From: Halomonas gemina | GTDB taxonomy: Bacteria > Pseudomonadota > Gammaproteobacteria > Pseudomonadales > Halomonadaceae | Assembly: GCF_023554995.1 (NCBI RefSeq) | Contig: NZ_JAMJPK010000003.1 | Coordinates: 1-64,000, forward strand | DNA: 64,000 bases | Direction: 5' to 3' | Shown: positions 1-9,062 of the stretch, in pieces | Layout: each line of letters starts with the position of its first letter | Numbering within the stretch: the first letter of the stretch is position 1 | The notes under the pieces: generated by a model | The model's database searches: none | Seen by the model: the letters and a program-made list of their open reading frames with translations, nothing else | Told to the model about the DNA's origin: nothing | Program-made: the position numbers and the translations under genes

Positions 1-28
1 TCTGAGCCATGATCAAACTCTTCAGTTT
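1..28 (-). rRNA. rrs: 16S rRNA, 5' end only
   Basis: Read on the minus strand, these bases are the conserved start of bacterial 16S rRNA. They include AGTTTGATCATGGCTCAG, the universal 27F primer site, preceded by AAACTGAAG. The gene runs off the left edge of the window, so only its first 28 or so bases are present. The 5' end is placed by analogy with E. coli 16S. The leader and promoters lie directly upstream at 29-400. Confidence 0.93.
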
Positions 29-166
29 AAAGTCTGATAGTTCCTAAGGTGGAACCAAACCTGGCTCAAGGTTCAAACGTCTCATTTGACGAGTCGCTTG
101 CCTTGAATGTTGCAGTGACTGGTCACCAACATCCCGACAAGCGCCCACATGAATTACCTGATCGAT

Positions 167-177
167 TGTTAAAGAGC
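167..177 (-). promoter_or_regulatory. rRNA leader boxA antitermination site
   Basis: On the minus strand the sequence is GCTCTTTAACA, which matches the boxA core (TGCTCTTTAACA) bound by NusB/S10 in rRNA leaders. It sits about 140 bases upstream of the 16S 5' end, as expected for a leader antiterminator. Confidence 0.85.
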
Positions 178-268
178 GGCTCCGATCTCGATGATGGGAG
201 CGTCTCGCTTGCTGGCGTGGCCGGCTCTAGCGAGCGGCGGTCTCGTCAGCGCCCTGCGAGGAAGACGT

Positions 269-296
269 ATTCTACGTGATCGGCTGTCCGTGTCAA
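269..296 (-). promoter_or_regulatory. rRNA operon promoter, proximal (P2-like)
   Basis: On the minus strand a perfect -35 TTGACA (291-296) is followed by a 16-bp spacer and -10 TAGAAT (269-274). Transcription would start near 262, upstream of boxA. The short 16-bp spacer and tandem arrangement are typical of rrn promoters. Confidence 0.75.
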
Positions 297-369
297 CCCT
301 GCGAGGCGTGCCGTGGCACCCTGCGGCTGATCGACAGGCCATCGAGATGGCGACCGATCGAGAGGCGGT

Positions 370-397
370 ATTTTACCGAATCGGGCGTTTCCGTCAA
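370..397 (-). promoter_or_regulatory. rRNA operon promoter, distal (P1-like)
   Basis: On the minus strand a -35 TTGACG (392-397) is followed by a 16-bp spacer and -10 TAAAAT (370-375). It lies about 100 bp upstream of the second promoter, matching the P1/P2 layout of many gammaproteobacterial rrn operons. Confidence 0.75.
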
Positions 398-587
398 GCG
401 GGAATTTCGTCAACTTGCTCGAAAAACCCAAACTGAAACAACCACTTCTGCCTCTTATCACCGCCTGCAACGTTGCCCGTCGCCGGCAGCGGATGCGTAC
501 TTTACGATCTGAGGCCGCAACACGCAACCCCTGTGCGTCAGAAAAATATAGCCCAGCATTCACGGCCGCGCCATGCCGCGAGTAAGC

Positions 588-2069
588 TCAGATCACGAAG
601 AGGTCGACGAAACGGTTCACCGGGGTACGCTCCAGGCGTGCTTGCTCCTTGCACAGCGCCATGATTGTCTCGCAGCGGCCTGCCGGGAAACGGGTCGCCA
701 GGTTGCGCCGGAACTTGTCCACCAGCAGCGGAATCCCCTCGGCCCGTCGACGACGATGGCCTACCGGGTATTCGACCTCGACCTTCTCCGTGGCACTGCC
801 GTCCTTGAAGAAGACCTGGATGGCATTGGCGATGGAGCGCTTCTCGGGATCGTAGTAATCCTTCGAGTAGGCCTCATCCTCGACCACCTCCATCCTGGCG
901 CGCAATGCATCGATGAGCGGGTTCGCCTTGTGGAACTCGTCCTCATAGTGCTCCGCGGTCAGGCTGCCGAAGATCAGCGGCACGGCGGTCATGTACTGCA
1001 GGCAGTGGTCGCGATCCGCCGGATTGGCCAGGTCACCCTCCTTGGAGATGATGCGTATCGCCGAATCGTGGGTGGTCAACACGATGCGGTCGATCTCTTC
1101 AAGGCGGTCCCTGACCTGGGGATGCAGGGTGACGGCGGCCTCGCAGGCCGTCTGGGCGTGGAACTCGGCCGGGAAGGAGATCTTGAAGAGGATGTTCTCC
1201 ATCACGTAGCTGCCGAACTCGCGCTGGAAGGTAAACTTGCGCTCCGCTTCGGGCTTGAGCGCCAGGTCCCGATTGGTATGGCTGAAGAGGATGTCATAGA
1301 ACCCCCACTGCGGGGCGGAGAGCGCCCCGGGGATGCCCATCTCGCCGCGCAGGGCGATATCGGCGAGACGTACGGCGCGTGACGTGGCATCTCCGGCGGC
1401 CCAGCTCTTTCGGGAGCCGGCGTTGGGGGCATGACGGTAGGTACGCAGGCTCTGGCCATCGACCCAGGCATGGGAAAGCGCCGAGAGCAACTGCTCGCGA
1501 TCGGCGCCCATCAGCTTGGCAACCACGGCGGTCGAGGCCACCTTGACCAGCACCACATGATCGAGGCCCACGCGGTTGAAGGAGTTGTCCAGCGCCAGCA
1601 CGCCCTGGATCTCGTGGGCCATGACCATGGACTCCAGCACCTCGCGCATGGTCAGCGGCGAGTCGCCCTGGGCCAGGCGCTTCTGGGAGAGGTGATCGGC
1701 CACGGCCAGGATAGCCCCCAGATTGTCCGAGGGGTGCCCCCACTCCGCCGCCAGCCAGGTGTCGTTGTAGTCGAGCCAGCGGATGATAGCCCCGATGTCC
1801 CAGGCCGCCTTGACCGGGTCCAGCCGGAACGAGGTGCCCGGCACGCGGGCGCCATGGGGCACCACGGTGCCCTCGACCAGCGGCCCGAGGTGCTTGGTAC
1901 ACTCCGGGAAGCGCAGCGCCAGCAGGCCGCACCCCAGGGTATCCATCAGGCAATGACGGGCGGTATCCAGCGCCTCGCTGCTCTCGATCGTGAAGCCGAG
2001 GATATAATCGGCGATCTTCTGCAGTTCGACGTCATAGTCCGGCCGCACATTGGCTTCCACGGTACTCAT
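588..2069 (-). CDS. prpD: 2-methylcitrate dehydratase PrpD
   Basis: This is a MmgE/PrpD family protein of about 493 residues, the usual PrpD length. The N-terminal half has the family pattern around [18 protein letters not shown] and RWLDYNDTW. PrpD dehydrates 2-methylcitrate in propionate breakdown. Where AcnD and PrpF are present, as here, PrpD is often redundant for that step or prefers another stereoisomer. The ATG at 2069 is chosen because AGGAG ends six bases before it; an in-frame ATG at 2075 has no spacing to that site. It is the last gene of the prp operon and is separated from prpF by 122 bp containing a hairpin. Confidence 0.93.
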   Translation of the reverse strand: MSTVEANVRPDYDVELQKIADYILGFTIESSEALDTARHCLMDTLGCGLLALRFPECTKHLGPLVEGTVVPHGARVPGTSFRLDPVKAAWDIGAIIRWLDYNDTWLAAEWGHPSDNLGAILAVADHLSQKRLAQGDSPLTMREVLESMVMAHEIQGVLALDNSFNRVGLDHVVLVKVASTAVVAKLMGADREQLLSALSHAWVDGQSLRTYRHAPNAGSRKSWAAGDATSRAVRLADIALRGEMGIPGALSAPQWGFYDILFSHTNRDLALKPEAERKFTFQREFGSYVMENILFKISFPAEFHAQTACEAAVTLHPQVRDRLEEIDRIVLTTHDSAIRIISKEGDLANPADRDHCLQYMTAVPLIFGSLTAEHYEDEFHKANPLIDALRARMEVVEDEAYSKDYYDPEKRSIANAIQVFFKDGSATEKVEVEYPVGHRRRRAEGIPLLVDKFRRNLATRFPAGRCETIMALCKEQARLERTPVNRFVDLFVI

Positions 2070-2129
2070 GCTCATCTCCTGTTGCCCTGCCGAGCAAACG
2101 CCCTTGATCCGTGTCCTTCACTATAGAAG

Positions 2130-2157
2130 ACGCCCCGAGTCCTGGGACCCGAGGCGT
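2130..2157 (-). other. Intercistronic hairpin between prpF and prpD
   Basis: In the minus-strand transcript, 13 bases pair with 13 bases across a 2-base gap. Eleven pairs are Watson-Crick and two are G-U wobbles, so the fold is stronger in this orientation than in the other. No U-run follows, so it looks more like an RNA-processing or stability element, or a weak attenuator, than a full terminator. Confidence 0.5.
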
Positions 2158-2191
2158 ATTTCCATCGACGAGACCAGGCACAACGCCGGCC

Positions 2192-3370
2192 TTAGAAACT
2201 ATCGCCGGGAACGCGGACCCAGCCCTCCATCAGCACCCGGGCGCTGCGGCTCATCACCGCCTGGTCGATCATCCAGCGGCCGTCCACCAGGCTCGCCTCG
2301 GCGCCCACACGCAGAGTGCCGGAGGGATGGCCGAAGGTCACCGCGTTGCGCTTGCCGCCGCCGGCGGCCAGGTTGACCAGGGTGCCCTCGATGGCGGCGG
2401 CCGAGGCGATGGCCACCGCCGCGGTGCCCATCATGGCGTGGTGGAGCTTGCCCATGGAGAGCGCCCGCACCAGCAGGTCAACCTCCTCGGCCTTGACCTG
2501 CCTGCCGCTGGAGGAGAGATAGTCGGCCGGCGGGGCCACGAAGGCCACCTTGGGGGTATGCTGGCGGGCCGCCGCCTCGCTGAGGTCGGCGATCAACCCC
2601 ATGCGCACCGCACCATGGGCGCGGATGGTCTCGAACATCTCCAGCGCCTTGGCGTCGCCGTTGATCGCCTCCTGCAGTTCGGTCCCGGCATAGCCGAGAG
2701 CGGCGGCGTCGACGAAGACGGTCGGGATGCCGGCATTGATCATGGTCGCCTTGAGGGTGCCTACCCCGGGCACCTCCAGGTCATCCACCAGGTTGCCGGT
2801 CGGGAAGATGGCGCCCTCGCCGTCTGCCGGGTCCTTGAAGGCCACCGGCACCTCGGCGGCCGGGAAGGTTACCCCGTCCAGTTCGAAGTCACCGGTCTCC
2901 TGCACCTCGCCGTCCGTGATCGGCACTCGGGAAACGATGGTCTTGCCGATGTTGGCCTGCCAGATGCGCACCTCGGCCTCGCCGTTCTGCGGGATGCGCG
3001 TCGGGTCCACCAGTCCGTTGCTGATCGCGAAGGGTCCCACCGCCGCCGAGAGGTTGCCGCAGTTGCCGCTCCAGTCGACGAAGGCCTTGTCGATGGAGAC
3101 CTGGCCGAACAGGTAGTCCACGTCGTGTTGGGGGCTCTCGCTCTTCGACAGGATCACCGTCTTGCTGGTGCTGGAGGTGGCGCCACCCATGCCGTCGATC
3201 TGCTTCTGGTAGGGATCGGGGCTGCCGATCACCCGCATCAGCAGCCGATCACGGGCCTCGCCCGGGACCTGCGCGGCCTCCGGCAGGTCGGTGAGCCTGA
3301 AGAAGACGCCCTTGCTGGTGCCGCCACGCATGTAGGTGGCGGGAATCCTTATCTGGGGTAGCTGGCTCAT
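2192..3370 (-). CDS. prpF: 2-methylaconitate cis-trans isomerase PrpF
   Basis: This 392-residue protein belongs to the PrpF family, whose fold resembles diaminopimelate epimerase. Recognisable segments are YMRGGTSKGVFF near the N-terminus, GMGGATSSTSK, and WSGNCGNLSAAVGPFA. PrpF isomerises the 2-methylaconitate made by AcnD so that the methylcitrate cycle can proceed to 2-methylisocitrate. Its ATG overlaps the acnD stop by four bases (ATGA), indicating translational coupling to acnD, with which it always cooperates. Confidence 0.95.
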   Translation of the reverse strand: MSQLPQIRIPATYMRGGTSKGVFFRLTDLPEAAQVPGEARDRLLMRVIGSPDPYQKQIDGMGGATSSTSKTVILSKSESPQHDVDYLFGQVSIDKAFVDWSGNCGNLSAAVGPFAISNGLVDPTRIPQNGEAEVRIWQANIGKTIVSRVPITDGEVQETGDFELDGVTFPAAEVPVAFKDPADGEGAIFPTGNLVDDLEVPGVGTLKATMINAGIPTVFVDAAALGYAGTELQEAINGDAKALEMFETIRAHGAVRMGLIADLSEAAARQHTPKVAFVAPPADYLSSSGRQVKAEEVDLLVRALSMGKLHHAMMGTAAVAIASAAAIEGTLVNLAAGGGKRNAVTFGHPSGTLRVGAEASLVDGRWMIDQAVMSRSARVLMEGWVRVPGDSF

Positions 3371-5991
3371 GCGCTCGCCACCTCCTCACTCCCCGCACCT
3401 TCCAGGAAGTCCTTGGCGAAGCGCTGCAGCACGCCGCCGGCGGAGTAGACCGTCACTTCCTCGGCGGTATCCAGGCGACAGGTCACCGGCACGCGGTCGG
3501 CCTCGCCGGTCTTGCGGTGGATGACAAGCTCCAGGGTCGCGCCGGGCTCAGGCTTGCCTTCCACGTCGTAGGTCTCGGTACCGTCGAGCTGCAGGGTGTG
3601 GCGAGTGGTGCCCTCCTGGAACTGCAGCGGCATCACGCCCATGCCGATCAGGTTGGTGCGATGGATACGCTCGAAGCCCTCGGCGACGATCGCCTCGACC
3701 CCGGCCAGGGCCACGCCCTTGGCCGCCCAGTCGCGCGAGGAACCCTGGCCATAGTCGGCGCCGGCGATGACGATCAGCGGCTGCTTGCGCTCCATGTAGG
3801 TCTCGATGGCCTCCCACATGCGGGTCACCTCGCCTTCCGGCTCGATGCGCGCCAGCGAGCCCTGCCTCACCTCGCCGTTCTCGTCGCGGACCATCTCGTT
3901 AAACAGCTTAGGGTTGGCCAGGGTCGCCCGCAGGGCGGTGAGGTGGTCGCCGCGATGGGTGGCGTAGGAATTGAAGTCCTCCTCCGGCAGGCCCATCTTG
4001 TGCAGGTACTCCCCCGCCGCGCTGTCCATCATGATGGCGTTGGACGGCGACAGGTGGTCGGTGGTGATGTTGTCCGGCAGGATCGCCAGCGGCCGCATGC
4101 CCTTGAGCGCACGCACCGCCGCCATGTTGCCCTCCCAGTAGGGCGGGCGGCGGATGTAGGTGCTCTGCGGTCGCCAGTCGTAGAGCGGGCTCTCGGCCGG
4201 CTCAAAGGCGTCCAGGTCGAACATCGGGATATAGACCTGCTTGAACTGCTCCGGCTTGACGAACTCGCCGACGATGGCGTCGATCTCCTCGTCGGAGGGC
4301 CAGAGGTCCTTGAGGGTCACCGGGTTACCCTTCGGGTCGGTGCCCAGCACGTCCTTCTCGATGTCGAAGCGCACCGTGCCGGCGATGGCATAGGCCACCA
4401 CCAGCGCCGGCGAGGCCAGGAAGGCCTGCTTGGCGTAGGGGTGGATGCGGCCATCGAAGTTGCGGTTGCCGGAGAGCACCGCGGTGGCGTAGAGGTCGCG
4501 GTCGATGATCTCCTGCTGGATCTTCGGGTCCAGCGCGCCGGACATGCCGTTACAAGTGGTGCAGGCATAGGCGACGATACCGAAGCCGAGCTTCTCCAGC
4601 TCGGAGAGCAGGCCCGCCTCTTCCAGGTAGAGTCGCGCGACCTTCGACCCCGGCGCGAAGGAGGACTTCACCCAGGGCTTGCGCACAAGACCCAGCTCGT
4701 TGGCCTTCTTGGCCAGCAGGGCGGCGCCCACCACGTTGCGCGGGTTGGAGGTGTTGGTGCAGCTGGTGATGGCGGCGATGATCACCGCGCCATCGGGCAT
4801 CCTGCCCGCCTTCTCCTCCGCCTGGGCCTTGTCATAGTCCACGGCGACACCGCGCTCGTGCAGGGCGCTGGTGGGCAGGCGACGGTGCGGGTTGGAGGGG
4901 CCCGCCAGGTTGCGCTCGACGCTGGACAGATCGAAGGTCAGCACGCGCTCGTACTGGGCGCCGGCCAGGCTGTCAGCCCACAGGCCGGTCTGCTTGGCGT
5001 AGGTCTCGACCAGTTCGACCTGCTCCGGCTCGCGGCCGGTGAGCGTGAGGTAGTCGAGGGTCTGCTCATCGATGTAGAACATCGCCGCCGAGGCGCCATA
5101 CTCCGGGGTCATGTTGGAGATGGTGGCGCGGTCGCCGATGGTGAGGCTCTTGGCCCCCTCGCCGAAGAACTCCAGATACGCCCCTACCACCCGCTCGCGG
5201 CGCAGGAACTCGGTGATCGCCAGCACGATATCGGTGGCGGTGATGCCCGGCTTGGGCTTGCCGGTCAGCTCCACGCCGACGATGTCGGGCAGGCGCATCA
5301 TGGAGGGACGGCCCAGCATCACGGTCTCGGCTTCGAGGCCACCCACGCCGATGGCGATCACCCCCAGGCAGTCGATATGCGGGGTGTGGCTGTCGGTGCC
5401 CACGCAGGTGTCGGGGAAGGCCACGCCGTCGCGTGCCTGGACCACCGGTGACATCTTCTCCAGGTTGATCTGGTGCATGATGCCGTTGCCGGCGGGAATC
5501 ACGTCGACGTTCTCGAAGGCGGTCTTGGTCCACTCGATGAAGTGGAAGCGATCCTCGTTGCGACGATCCTCGATGGCGCGGTTCCTGTCGAAGGCGTCCT
5601 TCTCGAAGCCGGCGTGCTCCACGGCCAGGGAGTGGTCGACAATCAGCTGGGTCGGCACCACCGGGTTGACCTTGGCGGGATCACCGCCCTGCTCGGCGAT
5701 GGCATCACGCAGGCCGGCCAGGTCGACGAGTGCCGTCTGGCCGAGGATGTCGTGGCACACCACCCGCGCCGGGTACCAGGGGAAGTCCAGGTCGCGGCGA
5801 CGCTCGATCAGCTGCTTGAGCGCATCGGTGAGCAGATCGGGCTCGCAGCGGCGCACCAGCTGCTCGGCGAGCACCCGGGAGGTATAGGGAAGGGTGTCGT
5901 AGGCACCGGGCTGGATCGCCTCGACGGCCGCACGCACGTCGAAATAGTCCAGCTCGGTGCCGGGAAGCGGTTTACGGTAGTCGGTATTCAT
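3367..5991 (-). CDS. acnD: Fe/S-dependent 2-methylisocitrate dehydratase AcnD
   Basis: An aconitase-family protein of 874 residues. The three cysteines expected to hold the [4Fe-4S] cluster are at about 411 (TSCTNTSNP), 477 and 480 (ACTTCNGMSG). The C-terminal swivel domain has GSSRDWAAKG. The family normally dehydrates 2-methylcitrate to 2-methylaconitate together with PrpF. The start at 5991 (MNTDYRKPLPG) lies two bases after the prpC stop. The frame stays open for 77 more codons into prpC, but those residues are shadow sequence. The adjacent prpB, prpC and prpF fix the assignment to AcnD rather than housekeeping AcnA. Confidence 0.95.
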   Translation of the reverse strand: MNTDYRKPLPGTELDYFDVRAAVEAIQPGAYDTLPYTSRVLAEQLVRRCEPDLLTDALKQLIERRRDLDFPWYPARVVCHDILGQTALVDLAGLRDAIAEQGGDPAKVNPVVPTQLIVDHSLAVEHAGFEKDAFDRNRAIEDRRNEDRFHFIEWTKTAFENVDVIPAGNGIMHQINLEKMSPVVQARDGVAFPDTCVGTDSHTPHIDCLGVIAIGVGGLEAETVMLGRPSMMRLPDIVGVELTGKPKPGITATDIVLAITEFLRRERVVGAYLEFFGEGAKSLTIGDRATISNMTPEYGASAAMFYIDEQTLDYLTLTGREPEQVELVETYAKQTGLWADSLAGAQYERVLTFDLSSVERNLAGPSNPHRRLPTSALHERGVAVDYDKAQAEEKAGRMPDGAVIIAAITSCTNTSNPRNVVGAALLAKKANELGLVRKPWVKSSFAPGSKVARLYLEEAGLLSELEKLGFGIVAYACTTCNGMSGALDPKIQQEIIDRDLYATAVLSGNRNFDGRIHPYAKQAFLASPALVVAYAIAGTVRFDIEKDVLGTDPKGNPVTLKDLWPSDEEIDAIVGEFVKPEQFKQVYIPMFDLDAFEPAESPLYDWRPQSTYIRRPPYWEGNMAAVRALKGMRPLAILPDNITTDHLSPSNAIMMDSAAGEYLHKMGLPEEDFNSYATHRGDHLTALRATLANPKLFNEMVRDENGEVRQGSLARIEPEGEVTRMWEAIETYMERKQPLIVIAGADYGQGSSRDWAAKGVALAGVEAIVAEGFERIHRTNLIGMGVMPLQFQEGTTRHTLQLDGTETYDVEGKPEPGATLELVIHRKTGEADRVPVTCRLDTAEEVTVYSAGGVLQRFAKDFLEGAGSEEVASA

Positions 5992-5993
5992 AC

Positions 5994-7121
5994 TCAACCC
6001 CGATTCTCGATCGGCACCCACTCGCTCTTCTCGGGGCCGACGTAGTCGGCGCTCGGGCGGATGATGCGGTTGTTGGCGCGCTGCTCGAAGACATGGGCAC
6101 ACCAGCCGGTGACCCGCGAACAGACGAAGATCGGCGTGAACAGCTTGGTGGGGATGTCCATGAAGTGATAGGCGCTGGCGTGGAAGAAGTCGGCGTTGCA
6201 GAACAGCTTCTTCTCGCGCCACATCACTTCCTCGACGCGCTCGGAGACCGGGTAGAGCACGCTGTCACCGACATCCTCGGCTAGCTGCTTAGACCAGTGC
6301 TTGATGATGGCGTTGCGCGGATCGGACTCGCGGTAGATCGCGTGGCCGAAGCCCATGATCTTGTCCTTGCGCTCGAGCATGCCGAGGATCTCGCGCTCGG
6401 CCTCTTCCGGCGATTGCCAGTCCTCGATCATCGCCATGGCCGCCTCGTTGGCACCGCCATGCAGCGGGCCGCGCAGCGAGCCGATGGCGCCGGTCACGCA
6501 GGAGTGCATGTCGGAGAGGGTCGAGGCACAGACACGCGCGGTAAAGGTCGAGGCGTTGAATTCGTGCTCGGCATAGAGGATCAGCGAGACGTTCATCACC
6601 CGGGCATGCAGCTCGGAGGCCGGCTCGTCGCGCAGCAGGTGCAGGAAATGGCCACCCACCGACTCGTCATCGGTCTCGGTCTCGATGCGCACGCCATCGT
6701 GGCTGAAGCGATACCAGTAGCAGATGATCGACGGCAGCACGGCCAGCAGGCGGTCGGAGACGTCCTGCTGCTCATCGAAGCTCTGCTCGGTCTCCAGGTT
6801 GCCCAGCATGGAGGCGCCGGTGCGCATCACGTCCATGGGATGGGCGTCCTTGGGGATCTGCTCGAGGACGGTCTTGAGCGCGTCGGGCAGGCCGCGCAGG
6901 CCCTGGAGCTTGCTGATGTAGGCGTCGAGCTCGGCCTGGTTGGGCAACTTGCCCTTGAGCAGCAGGTAGGCGACCTCCTCGAACTTCGCCTTCTCGGCCA
7001 GTTCCTTGATGTCGAAGCCGCGATAGGTCAGGCCCGAGCCGGTCTTGCCGACGGTGCACAGGGCCGTGGTGCCGGCACTCTGGCCGCGCAGGCCGCTGCT
7101 GCTGACGGGTTTGTCTGCCAT
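5994..7121 (-). CDS. prpC: 2-methylcitrate synthase PrpC
   Basis: A 375-residue citrate synthase family enzyme. It carries the short type I N-terminus common to PrpC (GLRGQSAGTTALCTVG, then LTYRGFDIKELAEKA). The active-site histidine and aspartate regions are MGFGHAIYRESDPR and FYHASAYHFMDIPTKLFTPIF. It condenses propionyl-CoA with oxaloacetate. AAGGAGAT lies seven bases before the ATG. Its position between prpB and acnD supports methylcitrate synthase over ordinary citrate synthase. Confidence 0.94.
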   Translation of the reverse strand: MADKPVSSSGLRGQSAGTTALCTVGKTGSGLTYRGFDIKELAEKAKFEEVAYLLLKGKLPNQAELDAYISKLQGLRGLPDALKTVLEQIPKDAHPMDVMRTGASMLGNLETEQSFDEQQDVSDRLLAVLPSIICYWYRFSHDGVRIETETDDESVGGHFLHLLRDEPASELHARVMNVSLILYAEHEFNASTFTARVCASTLSDMHSCVTGAIGSLRGPLHGGANEAAMAMIEDWQSPEEAEREILGMLERKDKIMGFGHAIYRESDPRNAIIKHWSKQLAEDVGDSVLYPVSERVEEVMWREKKLFCNADFFHASAYHFMDIPTKLFTPIFVCSRVTGWCAHVFEQRANNRIIRPSADYVGPEKSEWVPIENRG

Positions 7122-7171
7122 GTGGTATCTCCTTGTGAATCGATTCTTATCGGTTTGACGGCCGCGCAGCG

Positions 7172-8077
7172 TTACGCCTCGCCGCCCTTCTCCGCGAGCT
7201 GGTTTTCGGCAAACAGCGCGTCGAGCTTGCGCTCGAAGTCGTGGTAGTTGAGGAAGTCGTAGAGCTCGTCACGGGTCTGCATCAGCTCCACCACGTCCTT
7301 CTGGTGGCCGTTGTCGTGGATGCTCTGGTAGACCTTGAGGGCCGCGGCATTCATGGCGCGGAAGGCGGACAGCGGGTAGAGCACCATGCGGCATCCCACC
7401 TCGCTCAGCTCCTGCTGGGTGAACAGCGGCGTGGCCCCGAACTCGGTGATGTTGGCCAGGATCGGCGCGTCGACGCGCTCGCAGAAGGCCCGGTAGTCCT
7501 CGAGGGTGTGCACCGCCTCGGCGAAGATGGCATCGGCACCGGCCTCGATGCAGGCCTGCGAACGCTCGATGGCGGCATCCAGGCCATCCTTCTGGAAGGC
7601 GTCGGTACGCGCGATCAGGGTGAAGTCGGGGTCGAGGCGCGCATCGGCGGCGGCCTTGATGCGGTCGACCATCTCCTGCTTGGAGACGATCTCCTTGTTG
7701 GGGCGATGGCCGCAGCGCTTCTGGGCGACCTGGTCCTCGAGGTGGACGGCGGCCACCCCGGCGCGCTGCATCTCCTTGACGGTGCGGGCGATGTTGAAGG
7801 CCCCGCCCCAGCCGGTGTCGATATCCACCAGGAGAGGCACCTCGGTGGCGCCGCAGATGCGGTGGGCATCCTCGACCACGTCATTCATGGTAGTCATGCC
7901 GAGATCGGGCAGGCCGAAGGAGGCATTGGCCACGCCGCCGCCGGAGAGGTAGATGGCCTGATGGCCCACCCGCTCGGCCATCATGGCGGTGTAGGCATTG
8001 ATGGTACCGACGATGGGCAGCGGGCGATTGGCCTCGAGGGCGGCGCGAAAACGCGCACCGGGGGTCTGCTGGGTCAT
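7172..8077 (-). CDS. prpB: 2-methylisocitrate lyase PrpB
   Basis: A 301-residue member of the isocitrate lyase/PEP mutase superfamily. It contains the catalytic KRCGH signature with the cysteine near residue 122, and the metal-binding segment [15 protein letters not shown]. It cleaves 2-methylisocitrate to pyruvate and succinate, the last step of the cycle. The ATG at 8077 (MTQQTPG) is preceded by GAGGAG at good spacing; an in-frame start 15 bases upstream lacks a clear site. It follows gntR by 31 bases in the same operon. Confidence 0.95.
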   Translation of the reverse strand: MTQQTPGARFRAALEANRPLPIVGTINAYTAMMAERVGHQAIYLSGGGVANASFGLPDLGMTTMNDVVEDAHRICGATEVPLLVDIDTGWGGAFNIARTVKEMQRAGVAAVHLEDQVAQKRCGHRPNKEIVSKQEMVDRIKAAADARLDPDFTLIARTDAFQKDGLDAAIERSQACIEAGADAIFAEAVHTLEDYRAFCERVDAPILANITEFGATPLFTQQELSEVGCRMVLYPLSAFRAMNAAALKVYQSIHDNGHQKDVVELMQTRDELYDFLNYHDFERKLDALFAENQLAEKGGEA

Positions 8078-8108
8078 GCTGGGTCTCCTCATGTTGTCCG
8101 GGTCGGCC

Positions 8109-8822
8109 TCAGGTGGTCGCCTCGGCTTCCTGCTTGAGAGTAGCGGCGTAGCGGTCGGCCACGTTGGCCCGGGAAGCGCTGACGTGGCGGCGCATCAGCA
8201 GTTCGGCCAGCTCGGCGTCGCCAGCCTCGATGGCATCGACGATGCGGTGGTGTTCGACGAAGGCGCGCTGGGGACGGGTGCCGCTGGCACTGAACTGGGT
8301 ACGATAGAGCCGTACCAGGTAGTAGAGGTCGTCGCAGAGCATGCCCATCAGCATCTTGTTGTGGCTGCCCTGGACGATGCGGAAGTGGAAGTCCAGGTCA
8401 CCCTCGCGCTGATAGTAGGCCTCGCCGCGGCGCAGGTCGGCCTGGCGCTCGTGCATGGCCAGCACCTCACGCAGCCCGGCGATTTCCTCGGCGGTCATGT
8501 GTTCGGCGGCGAGCCGAGCGGCCATGCTCTCCAGCGCCTCGCGCACGTCGAAGAGTTCGAGCAGCTCCTTCATGGTGAGCTTGACCACCCGGGCCCCGAC
8601 ATGGGGCACCCGTTCGATCAGGCGGTGCACTTCCAAGCGGCGCATGGCCTCCCTGAGCGGCCCGCGAGAGATGCCGTAGGCCCGTGACAACCCCGGCTCG
8701 GTGATCTTGCTGCCCGGTGCCAGCTCGCCCCTGACGATGGCATCCTGCAGCTGCTGGAAGACCCGCTCCGCCAGGGTACGGACTTCCGGAGTTGTGGCCT
8801 GTTCCGGTGCGACTGAGTTCAT
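8109..8822 (-). CDS. prpR: GntR-family (FCD type) propionate operon regulator
   Basis: A 237-residue regulator with an N-terminal winged helix-turn-helix (about residues 15-80; [19 protein letters not shown] is the recognition region) and a C-terminal FCD-type effector domain ([13 protein letters not shown]). As first gene of the prp operon it very likely controls the operon, sensing a methylcitrate-cycle intermediate; that is inference. The ATG at 8822 is adopted. A TTG at 8837, inside an operator-like palindrome, is in frame and would add five residues. Neither start has a clear ribosome site, so the start is uncertain. This is not the sigma54-type PrpR of E. coli. Confidence 0.88.
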   Translation of the reverse strand: MNSVAPEQATTPEVRTLAERVFQQLQDAIVRGELAPGSKITEPGLSRAYGISRGPLREAMRRLEVHRLIERVPHVGARVVKLTMKELLELFDVREALESMAARLAAEHMTAEEIAGLREVLAMHERQADLRRGEAYYQREGDLDFHFRIVQGSHNKMLMGMLCDDLYYLVRLYRTQFSASGTRPQRAFVEHHRIVDAIEAGDAELAELLMRRHVSASRANVADRYAATLKQEAEATT

Positions 8823-8826
8823 GGCA

Positions 8827-8838
8827 ATTGTCGACAAT
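8827..8838. promoter_or_regulatory. Operator candidate 1 for the GntR regulator
   Basis: ATTGTCGACAAT is a perfect 12-bp palindrome that fits the TTGTnnACAA pattern typical of GntR regulators of the FCD class. It lies just downstream of the predicted transcription start (about 8846) and four bases before the regulator ATG, an ideal place for autorepression. Confidence 0.7.
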
Positions 8839-8852
8839 CAAGTGATGGGAGA

Positions 8853-8881
8853 ACTTTAGACACTGCCTTCCTCGGGGTCAA
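8853..8881 (-). promoter_or_regulatory. prp operon promoter (sigma70 type)
   Basis: On the minus strand, -35 TTGACC (8876-8881), a 17-bp spacer and -10 TAAAGT (8853-8858) predict a start near 8846. The resulting leader is only about 25 bases long. The promoter is flanked by operator-like palindromes downstream (8827-8838) and upstream (8913-8926, 8944-8955). Confidence 0.65.
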
Positions 8882-8912
8882 CAGGCCGGCAGGCCGGAAG
8901 GGATTAACCTTT

Positions 8913-8926
8913 GGTTGTAGACAACC
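8913..8926. promoter_or_regulatory. Operator candidate 2 for the GntR regulator
   Basis: GGTTGTAGACAACC has six-base inverted arms and shares TTGT-nn-ACAA with operator 1. Its centre is 87 bp upstream of the centre of operator 1, on the far side of the promoter. Confidence 0.6.
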
Positions 8927-8943
8927 TGTGGCGCTCACCCATC

Positions 8944-8955
8944 AATGTCGACAAT
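8944..8955. promoter_or_regulatory. Operator candidate 3 for the GntR regulator
   Basis: AATGTCGACAAT differs from operator 1 at one base and keeps the perfect TGTCGACA core. Its centre is 30 bp, about three helical turns, from operator 2, so dimers on the two sites would face the same side of the DNA. It is also about 108 bp upstream of the divergent pabB start. Confidence 0.6.
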
Positions 8956-9062
8956 GATCGCGCCTCGGGAACGGACCGATAGCGTTGATCGGGGCGGCGA
9001 CGGGAAGGACAAGCCGGCTCTCGAAGCCTAGAATGGGGCGCCTGTTCCGGGAAGACGCCGTG

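Larger units (their letters stand above)
29..587 (-). other. rRNA operon leader and upstream spacer, no protein gene
   Basis: No convincing coding region lies between the 16S start and the end of prpD. The stretch from 29 to about 262 is the rRNA leader and contains boxA. Bases 262-400 carry two tandem promoters. Bases 400-587 are spacer in which I recognise nothing except a moderately AT-rich patch just upstream of the distal promoter. That patch could act as an UP element, but this is inference. Confidence 0.6.

Noticed and set aside
49..664. Several short frames in the rRNA leader and upstream spacer
   Set aside because: They overlap boxA and the two rrn promoters, or the end of prpD, and have no protein-like features.
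3517..5451. A 644-codon frame antisense to acnD
   Set aside because: Its translation is repetitive His/Gly/Leu/Ala sequence typical of the complement of a high-GC gene, with no recognisable domain, and the opposite strand is clearly AcnD.
5992..6222. A 77-residue N-terminal extension of AcnD
   Set aside because: It lies inside prpC in another frame and matches no aconitase N-terminus; the conserved start is at 5991.
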